From positions 23,536,848-23,600,847 of the forward strand of contig JAVGWX010000018.1 of assembly GCA_036924085.1 (NCBI GenBank): DNA of 64,000 nucleotides. Direction: 5' to 3'. The position numbers and the translations under genes are program-made. This stretch comes from Ariolimax columbianus (lineage: Eukaryota; Mollusca; Gastropoda; Stylommatophora; Arionidae). Shown here piece by piece: positions 56,555-64,000 of this stretch. A model generated the notes under the pieces. The model did not search any database. It saw only the letters and a list, made by a program, of their open reading frames with translations, and was not told the origin of the DNA. Numbering within the stretch: position 1 is the first letter of the stretch; every line of letters starts with the position of its first letter.

Positions 56555-56770
56555 ATTACTAAAGTAGCCCCTTTCAGTCATGAATGATTACAGTAGCCCC
56601 TTTCAGTCATGAATGATTACAGTAGCCTTTTTCAGTCATGAATCATTACAGTAGCCCCTTTCAGTCATGAATTATTACAGTAGCCCCTTTCAGTAATGAA
56701 TGACTACAGTAGCCCCTTTCAGTCATGAATGACTACAGTAAGCCCTTTTCAGTCATGCCTAACTAAGGTG
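56555..56770. repeat. 29-bp minisatellite, right remainder, about 7 units
   Basis: Units of GTAGCCCCTTTCAGTCATGA plus ATGATTACA, the diverged edge form of the 53970 array, separated from it by LINE-D. Confidence 0.9.
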
Positions 56771-56829
56771 TGAAGCGAGCTTAGTGATAACTCTCTTCTA
56801 TTTCGTTTTATTTCTATTTTCGGAGTCGT

Positions 56830-57305
56830 CGTTTCAATTCTCCGTGTGCCAAGAGCAAATCTTCATCCAGCATCAGGTGGCTCTTCATGGCCCATCTCCA
56901 CTTGGATCGATCTGTAGTTTTATCTTCCCAGGATGTCAGTCCTGTCCAATGCCTTCGTGTCCCACTTACACACATCTTTGAACCTCAGTTGTGATCCGCC
57001 GAGTATTCGTTTGCCATCCGTCAACTGTCCATAGAGGGTATCTTTGGGAATGCGACCATCTTCCATGCAATGAACATGGCCAAACTAGTGTACTCTTCAC
57101 TGTCACAGGCGAGTGTACATGTTTGGGAGACAGGTGGGAGAGTGCACCTCTACATTTGTCACTCTATCCCTTCATGTAATTTTAAGAATGGATTGCAGTC
57201 GTTACAGATTGCAGGTGTTAAGGCCTGCCCTCTGGTTTAACATTCGTGGTCCAAGTCTCGCTACCATATAGGAGCGTGCTGATAACACATACATTGTACC
57301 ACTGG
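56830..57305 (-). pseudogene. LINE RT C-terminal remnant
   Basis: Minus codons read YNVCVISTLLYGSETWTTNV (near 57300-57240), a LP-MFTLACD-type block, the Q/C..MEDGRIPKDTLYGQL block (near 57060-57010), RRITTEVQRC and, near 56900, a DRSKWRWAM block. This order (LLYGSETWT, HRMEDGRIPKD, DRSKWR) is the C-terminus of a widespread metazoan non-LTR RT. Several frameshifts are present. Confidence 0.75.
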
Positions 57306-57560
57306 GCCTTGTTGTTGTTGTTGTTGTTGAATGCCCACAATGAAAGGGATTATTTTTTTTTTGCGCCCTGAAAAGGACTTTAAGTATCGGGTTGCAGTAG
57401 GTTTCCTCACATACCGAACGTGCTGATGAAGGTGATCCGGGATTCTACAGGCGTGTGTGCTACGCTTTGCTTCATTTGCGCGTTCCCACTACTACGGGGA
57501 TCATGTCGCTCTCCCACCTCGTTAGCCAAGCTACTATGAAATGAGCCCATTTCCAGGGAG
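57305..57560 (-). mobile_element. Family B element, minus strand
   Basis: (GTT)n tail at 57310-57330, then GAATGCCCACAATGAAAGGG, GGGTTGCAGTAGGTTTCCTC, GGGGATCATGTCGC, CTCGTTAGCCAAGCTACTAT. It is truncated before the 37-bp 5' unit. Confidence 0.8.
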
Positions 57561-57714
57561 GACTAAGAGGAAGTCAAGGTGGAGGCAGGGGATTGGGAGG
57601 GGAGATGGAATTGGAGGGGAGAATGAAAGGTGTACGTGGGGGTGGGGCGGGGGGGGGGGGATACGACCTTCATTGGGTACTACAGACAAGAATCTCTTCT
57701 CTCTTCACTCTGAT

Positions 57715-57950
57715 TCATTTGACTCTATCCCACAGTCACACTCTTGCACAACTTTCACGCGCCCTCATGGTGAGACCCTTCCATTGCACTTTGGTTGGGC
57801 TAGCTTCTGAGGGCGCACAAACCTAGCATACATTCATCCAAGCACTGGTTTATGCGTCCTGATATCGCCCAATGGACTACGGTCTGTGGTGGAAAATGGC
57901 GCGCCTGCGCCAGTACAAACTAGTGATGCAAACATCTAAGCAACAACAAA
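57715..57950 (+). mobile_element. Family E element
   Basis: CACACTCTTGCACAACTTTC, CCATTGCACTTTGGTTGGGC, TTTATGCGTCCTGATATCGC, CGCCAGTACAAACTAGTGAT, then TCTAAGCAACAACAAAAAA. Its 3' end matches the fragment at 34966. Confidence 0.8.
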
Positions 57951-58434
57951 AAAGAGAAAGAAGGAAGGGGGGGGGGGTGGGGGGGGGACTCTTGGTCAGT
58001 ATGTTGCTTGATCCCGAGTATATGTTACCTTACAAGCCATTAGTCTTCCTCCTCAAACCCTACCCTTGGTTTAAATTGTAAGTATCTGGTTTTCCCAAAC
58101 ATTAATTTTGATTTACTGATAGAAGTGGGGGGGGGGGGGGGGAAATATGGAGTACCATGAGTGAAATAACAGCAGCGGTGACTCATAAATGGCTGCTTGC
58201 AAAACTCTATTCCGGCTCCAAGTGGCCACTCCGGAAACTGGCAATACTAGTGTAATATGTGAATCACAGAGGGAAGGCAAATCCAAGGAATATCCCCTCC
58301 GCCCCCTACCTACTACCGAACTAAAATTAAAAACAAGCTGAAATCGGAAATGTCAGACCGTAAGGCACAGATGTCGCAGCCTCGCATTAAACTGCGGTAC
58401 AACGTCGGAACATCGTTTATAGTAGGAACGCACG
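57951..58434. other. G runs and unassigned DNA
   Basis: G runs at 57647-57660, 57968-57986 and 58126-58142 (quadruplex-prone or assembly-sensitive). The rest is unassigned. Confidence 0.4.
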
Positions 58435-60610
58435 AGTAGTAGTAGTTGTAGTAGTAGTAGTAGTTGTTGTATCAGTAGTAGTAGGTGTACTAGTAGCAGT
58501 AGTTGTAGTATCAGTAGAAGTAATTGTAGCAGTTGTAGCAGTAGTAGTAGTATACGTTGTTGCAGCAGTAGTAGTAGTTGTAGTTGTAGTAATAGTAGTA
58601 GTAGTAATAGCAGTAGTAGTAGTTGTAGCAGTAGTAGTAATTGTAGAAGTAATAGTATTAGCTGTTGTAGTAGTAGTAGTAGTTGTAGTAGTAGTAGTAT
58701 TAGCTGTTGTAGTAGTAGTAGTTGTCGTATTAGTAGTTATTGTAATAGTTGTCGTACTAGTAGTTGTAGTAGTAGCAGTAGTAGTTGTAGTTGTTGTAGC
58801 AGTAGTTATAGTAGTAGTTGTAGCAGTAGTAGTAGTTGTTGTTGTATCAGTAGTAGTAGGTGTACTAGTAGCAGTAGTTATAGTAACAGTAGAAGTATTT
58901 GTAGCAGTAGTAGTAGTAGTTGTAGTAGTAGTTGTAGCAGTGGTAATAGTGGTAATTGTAACAGTAGTAGTAGTAGTACTAGTAGTTTGTTGTTGCTGTA
59001 GCAGTAGTAGTAGAAGTAGAAGTAGTTGTAGCAGTAGCAGTAGTTGAGGCAGTAATAGTTGAATCAGTAGTAGTAGTTGTCGTAAAAGTAGTAGTAGAAG
59101 TTGTTGTAGTAGTAGTAGTTGTAGTTGTAGCAGTAGTAGCAATAGAAGTAGTTGTAGCAGTAGTAGTAGTAGTTGATGTATCAGTAGTAGTAGTTGTAGT
59201 AGTAGTTGTTGTTGTTGTTGTTGTAGCAGTAGTAGTAGTAGTTGTTGCAGTAGTAGTAGTATTTGTTGCAGTAGTAGTTGTAGTTGTAGCAGTAGTAGCA
59301 ATAGAAGTAGTTGTATCAGTAGTACTAGTAGTTGATGTATCAGTAGTAGTAGTTGTAGTAGTAGTTGTTGTTGTTGTTGTAGCAGTAGTAGTAGTAGTTG
59401 CAGCAGGAGTAGTAATGGTAGTTCTAGCAGTGGTAGTAGTAGTTGTTGCAGTAGTAGTAGTAGTTGTTGCAGTAGTAGTAGTAGTTGTTGCCGTGTTAGT
59501 AGTAGTTGTAGCAGTGGTAGTAGTAGCTGTAGCAGTGGTAGTATTAGTTATAGCAGTAGTAGTAGTAGTTGTATCAGGAGAAATAGTATTTGTAGCAGTC
59601 GTAGTATTAGTTGTACCAGTAGTAGTAATAGTTGTAGCAGTGGTAGTAGTAGTTGCAGCAGTGGTAGTAGTAGTTGTAGCAGTAGTAGTAGTTGTAGCAG
59701 TGGTAGTAGTAGTAGTTGTAACAGTAGTAGTAGTAGTTGTTCTTGTTGTAGCAGTAGTAGTAGAAGTAGTAGTAGTTGTAGCAGTAGTAGCAGTTGTAAC
59801 AGTAGTAGTAGTAGTAGTTGTAGCAGTAGTAGTAGAATTATTATTAATAGTAGTAGTAGTATTTGAAACAAAAGTAGTAGCAGTAATAGTAGTAGTAGTA
59901 GATGTATCAGTAGTAATAGTTGTAGTAGTAGTAGTAGTAGTTGCAGCACTGGTAGTAATAGTAATTGTAGCAGTGGTAGTAGTAGTTGTAGCAGTGGTAG
60001 TATTAGTTGTAGCAGTAGTAGTAGTAGTTGTAGCAGGAGAAATAGTATTTGTAGCAGTCGTAGTATTAGTTGTACCAGTAGTAGGAATAGTTGTATCAGT
60101 AGTAGTAGTAGTATTAGTTGTAGCAGTAGTAGTAGTAGTATTTTTAGTAGTAGTAGTATTTGAAGCAGTAGTAGTAGTAGCAGTAGTAGTAGTAGTATTA
60201 GTAGTAGTAGTTGTATCAGTAGTAGTAGTAGTAGTAGTAGTAGTAGCAGTAGTAGTAGTAGTTGCAGCAGTAGTAGTAGCAGTAGTGATAGCTGTAGTAG
60301 TAATAGTAGATGTAGTAGTAGTTGCAATAGTTGTAGTATTAGTACTAGTAGATAATATAGCAGCGCAGTAGTATCAGTAGTAGTAGTAGTAATAGCAGTA
60401 CTAGTAGTAGTAGAAGTAGTAGTAGTAGTGGTCGCAGTAATAGTAGAAGTAGCAGAGTAGTAGTAGTAGTAGTAGTAATTGTAGTGGATGCAGCAGTATG
60501 TGTAGTAGTAGCACTAGTAGTAGTAGTAGTAGTAATTGTAGTGGATGCAGCAGTATGTGTAGTAGTAGCACTAGTAGTAGTAGTAAATGGAGTATAATAG
60601 TAGTTGTGAA
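58435..60610. repeat. 2.2-kb trinucleotide tract (GTA/GTT/GCA)n
   Basis: Impure AGT/TGT/AGC triplets throughout, with longer periods visible as recurring blocks (GTAGCAGTGGTAGTAGTAGT). Frames of 260-318 codons (poly-Val, poly-Leu, poly-Thr) are artefacts of triplet periodicity. Confidence 0.95.
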
Positions 60611-60635
60611 AGCATCAATAATTGTAGTAGCTGTG

Positions 60636-60890
60636 ATGGTCGCTGTGGTCGAGAGGTAAGGCACTAGCCTCTCAAATCGATGAACGGAAACGGCGTGGGT
60701 TCGAGCCCCGTAGGTTTCAAGCGACACCTGGCTCAAAGAGGTGGGATCACAGCGCATGTATCCTGAATTACCTCCACTCGTCTTGACATGTCTTAACACT
60801 GGCTAGAGGTAGCTCGAGACCAGAGAGTGAGGTTGATGACCAGCGCAGCTTCTTGCTCACTATAATCCAAAGGCACTGCAAGTTAATCAA
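60636..60890 (+). mobile_element. SINE-H with tRNA-like head
   Basis: A box TGGTCGAGAGG (60646-60656) and B box GGTTCGAGCCC (60698-60708) with a long variable region, as in type II (Leu/Ser) tRNAs. The acceptor stem does not pair with a normal partner, so it is not a working tRNA gene. A body of about 170 bp (CACCTGGCTCAAAGAGGTGG, CTCACTATAATCCAAAGGC) follows, ending near AATAAGACAAAAAAC. Confidence 0.72.
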
Positions 60891-61469
60891 TAAGACAAAA
60901 AACCGTCAGATGATGTCGCCATAATCTATTGTGGAGGGCAGCCACCTTTTTTTTTAGCTGTAGGAACATGGGTATTATGGCCAGCAAACAATAATCGCAG
61001 GATTACTTGCACTAATACTTAGAATTAATCCTTGAACACAGATCAGGAAGACAACATGTAGGTTTCATGAACTCAATACCCGAGAAATCGTGCAACCAGC
61101 GCGTAGACTTTCAGACTTCACGGGGGATTTGGAGAACACGTGAAGAATACAAAACCTGGAAACACAGAACGCGTCTATTTTGTTTTTGTTTTCCCCCGGG
61201 CCTTAGTGGGTGACACGGTCAAATTGCCCTATTCATCCGGTGAGATTTACCACCTGTTGATGAGTTCCTGTCGCGAAAGCCAGGATCAAAACCACGTTAT
61301 ATTGAATGTATAAAGCAAAGGCGTCTCCAGATTTGTCTGTGGGTGGGTATATTTACATGCGATTACAGTTAGTCTGAAAGCGATTGATGCTGAAGACTAC
61401 TGTAGAGGAAAAGTGTTACAAGAGCGCATTTGATCAGGGATTATCTGATTTTCATAATGGATACACTCG
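60891..61469. other. No recognised gene
   Basis: Nothing recognised. Confidence 0.35.
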
Positions 61470-61840
61470 AGTGATCTGCAGGGGTTTTTGTGTATGACAA
61501 GGACTGAGATAACACCCACAGAGAGCATGTCGTAAGAGGCAATTAACTGTGTGACATGGCATAACACGGGGAATGTTTTAGTGGTTTCTTAAGAACAGCA
61601 TATGTGGCACATAACAGATTGCGGGTATACTTTGCTCTAGTGTTTCAGTCTGTTAAGATGGACTCGCACATCGAGTAACCACCCTCCGCGGCACTTGTCC
61701 CAATGCAGCAGAGTAATAAGCTGCTCGAGCTTAGCTCGCTTAGCAGTAAATCCTCCTCCTGAGTACATCCAGCTCACTCTAGAGCTGAGACTTCTACAGG
61801 AGCATCTACCCCTGGAGAAGTAAAGGTAGACTAAGGCTAA
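61470..61840 (+). repeat. Family F dispersed repeat, unexpanded copy
   Basis: GTGTATGACAAGGACTGAGA, GACATGGCATAACACGG, GATGGACTCGCACATCGAG and GCAGAGTAATAAGCTGCTCG, with a single 3' unit (GGAGCATCTACCCCTGGAG, 61798-61816). It shows the ancestral state before the 50-bp expansion. Confidence 0.8.
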
Positions 61841-62979
61841 GACTTAGACAACTGTGGGATGTTTAGTTAAATATATCGATGACTTGCGTTCCGGAAATGT
61901 CTTGACAACTGCACATTTATAAAGTGCGAGAAACTAGAGCGTTATACGATTTTTTGCGCATCTGTTAATGGTTGTGGTGAGAGACAGACTGGGAGGTTAG
62001 AGTCAGATGATATATTCTGATCAATATCTATTTCTTCCGAACTCTTTGAAAAATGGATATACCATAGCAATCTAGCCAACGAGGTGGGGATCGACCATGT
62101 GATCCCTATAAACGGAGAAAAACAAATGACAAAGATGTAAAAGTTGATAACGGTTGAGTTTAATCAAAATTTAAAAATAGGTATGGTCAGATACCGCACC
62201 GAGATGAGAACACAATCAAAACCTACGTTACGACCAATAGGCCTTCATCAGGGGAAACACATAACAACAATACTGAACTAACAAATCAACGCATAAGGAA
62301 AAAATTGTCGACTTATCTGATAGTAAATCCAGTCTGTCTAAGCGACGGGTTGGGCCATATGCTTGACTGAACATGAGGTCGCGGTCAAATACGGTGTCCA
62401 GGAGAGCGTAAGAAGTGAGGGGGAATGTGCCGGTTAAGCCAGTAGGAGCCAAATATGGAAAAGGCAAAATAGTGATCCAAGTGGGAGAACAAAAAGAAGG
62501 TGATATAAGCCGGGAGGGATTGAGACTAAGATAGGGGGGTGGGGGTGAAAGAAGAAGGAATAAACGAGGTGTATTAAAAAATTATTCGAAAATAATTATT
62601 TTTCTTCGGAAACAAATGAAGCATGGGTGTTGTCCGTCAGTAGGGAGGTATAGGGGACTGAACTGCGCATGCGGCGTAAACTTTTTCCGCCCGCAGATTT
62701 CGTCAGTCGTTGGCAGTCAGACTGTTAGTGTTGAGTGCATTGGACATCCGTCAAATTTGTGCATCACAACTACGCACCACAAGGTCAACAAATTACCAAA
62801 GAGTACTAACCCGTAGGTCATCTGTCGCCATCGAGGTGCTGTGCCACCCAAGGAACCGGATCTGAGGGCAGTTCCATTATGCCAACACAGCCACCCAATC
62901 TTAGAAACCGTTTAAGACTTTTAGAAGTTCAGAAGCAAAACTCCAGGAATAGGTCAGAAGTCTCGATGAAACAGTTCTT
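61841..62979. other. Unassigned; possible Penelope-like and mariner traces
   Basis: On minus near 62255-62225, CCTGATGAAGGCCTATTGGT resembles the GATGAAGGCC..GGCC motif often found near the ends of Penelope-like elements. 62575-62830 may be the 5' part of the mariner whose 3' end is at 63690. Both are weak. Confidence 0.25.
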
Positions 62980-63670
62980 AACTATGGAATGGAGATATAC
63001 GCTTGAAAAGCAAAATTAATGACCAACAACGCCAAGGGCTTTAACAGCAGGAGAGAAGCTAGTTGTCAGGAACTCGAAGTGGTTGACCGTTTTAAATATC
63101 TGGCTTCGATTGTCAGTGATGAGGGATCAAAATGTGAGGTGTTGGTCAGAATAGCACAGACATTGGCGGCGCTTGCGCTGCTTAACAGAATCTGGCAAGA
63201 TAAACGGTTAGCACTAAGTACGAAAATCAGATTAATCCGTACACTGGTGCTGTCAATATTGCTCTATCCTTGTGAGACATGGACAGTTACAGCTGAAACT
63301 TCAGCGAAGGATACAGGCTTTGGAGATGAGATGTTTCCGAAGACTCTTAAATGTCATGTACAAAGATCGAGTTACAAATGATGACATACGAGATAGAATT
63401 ACACAGACATAGGGCCTTTTAAAGACCTCTTGGTAACTGTCAAAAGAAGGAAACTCCCTTGGTACGGTGATATCGAAATCAAAAAGGTCTTGCAAATACG
63501 ATCCTCCACGGAAAGGTGCAAGGCAGACGACGAAGGCGCCTTCCAAAAAAACAGGTGGGAGGACAACATAAAAGAATGGACGAATCTCCGACCAGAAGAG
63601 GCACATGCAGCGGCCGCTGACAGAGAAGGGTTGCGTGGGGTTGTGAGGATGTTTTCATGTATGACCTAAC
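62980..63670 (+). pseudogene. RTE-type LINE RT 3' end
   Basis: Plus codons read a KAKLMTNNAKGFNSRREAS block, LEVVDRFKYLASIVSDEGSK, LVRIAQTLAALALLNRIWQD, ALSTKIRLIRTLVLSILLYP, ETWTVTAE, then in another frame VTVKRRKLPWYGDIEI, RWEDNIKEWTNLRPEEAHAA and ADREGLRG. This is the full C-terminal order of a common metazoan RTE-like RT. At least two frameshifts separate the two open frames (63019-63381 and 63430-63669). Same family as 12560-13190. Confidence 0.85.
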
Positions 63671-63689
63671 GACCTCACCAGTTACGGGA

Positions 63690-63960
63690 TGACCTGATCT
63701 GATTCAAACTTCCTTCACCAAACACAACCTGCCTCTGGTTCACCAGGCTCCCTAATTCTCACGAAATAGCTCTTTGTGGTTTTGGGCCGCTTCTAAATCT
63801 GAAAATGTCTGTGAAATGGACCCAATTTGTGTCCAGATGGGACATTATGAGAAATGCGACGACTCATTCCCAAAGAATTCTTCCTCAAATGCTTCCAGCA
63901 AAGGCATGACAGCCGAGAGGAGTGTGTGAAGTCCCAAGAAGAGTACTTTGAAGGAGATTA
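63690..63960 (+). pseudogene. Mariner-like transposase C-terminus
   Basis: Plus codons give a NSHEIALCGFGPLLNLKMSV block (PYSPDLAPCDF..LPxLK region; the catalytic Asp position is Cys-Gly-Phe here), KWTQFVSRWDIMRNATTHSQ, and after a frameshift KCFQQRHDSREECVKSQEEY with FEGD and a stop (63958-63960). It is inactive. Its 3' terminal inverted repeat would lie beyond the window. Confidence 0.75.
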
Positions 63961-64000
63961 GGGTTTCAAACCTCCAGGTGATTAATTGTATTTTTGTTTC

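Noticed and set aside
58417..60371. Poly-Leu, poly-Val and poly-Thr frames up to 318 codons
   Set aside because: Trinucleotide repeat tract; triplet periodicity keeps frames open by chance.
60636..60720. Functional tRNA gene of Leu or Ser type
   Set aside because: A and B boxes are present but the acceptor stem does not pair correctly and a SINE-like body follows.

Overview
The window is repeat-dominated genomic DNA of an animal. Spliced gene structure, tRNA-derived SINEs, RTE/CR1/I-type non-LTR retrotransposons, hAT/Tc1/mariner remnants and a CYP3-clan cytochrome P450 all point to a metazoan. A lophotrochozoan, probably a mollusc, is my best guess, but this is inference from the style of the P450 and LINE proteins. 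No bacterial-style genes, operons, CRISPR arrays or rRNA genes are present. The only trace of a host gene is a P450 pseudogene at 13.8-16.9 kb (minus strand), with two nonsense codons and one frameshift.

Layout: 0-5.5 kb is one giant near-palindrome whose arms are mostly a 32-bp minisatellite around a 94-bp loop; it interrupts the endonuclease region of an RTE-type retrotransposon. At 5.8-9.9 kb and 32.4-37.3 kb lie the arms of a second, wider inverted duplication of 4-5 kb with a 22.5-kb spacer. The spacer (9.9-32.4 kb) holds the P450 pseudogene, two directly duplicated 0.5-kb segments, many LINE and SINE remnants, several minisatellites, and a young 2.7-kb non-LTR retrotransposon (27.5-30.2 kb) with an open reverse transcriptase-RNase H frame and a clean 12-bp target-site duplication. 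From 37.5 to 64 kb there follow Tc1, hAT and mariner transposase remnants, more LINE 3' ends, five or more dispersed repeat families and long arrays with units of 22, 25/29, 37, 38 and 101 bp and trinucleotides.

The main theme is how transposons and tandem repeats relate. At least seven minisatellites can be traced to the coding or terminal sequence of the transposable element that holds them: a 36-bp array in an RTE RT C-terminus, 35-bp in another LINE, 39-bp in an RNase-H LINE, 26-bp in a third LINE, 22-bp and 38-bp in a hAT transposase, 37-bp and 50-bp in two short dispersed elements. Two of these (36 and 39 bp) keep the reading frame. One short element family (family B below, (CAA)n-tailed, with 5' sub-repeats and an 11-bp target duplication) is well delimited here and may be undescribed.

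Family names used below are local labels: SINE-A (tRNA head, A-rich tail), family B ((CAA)n tail), family E (A-rich tail), family F (ends in the 50-bp unit), SINE-G and SINE-H (tRNA-like heads), LINE-A (intact RT-RNase H), LINE-D and LINE-E (other RNase-H LINEs). Most very long open frames in the window are low-complexity or tandem-repeat artefacts and are not annotated as genes.
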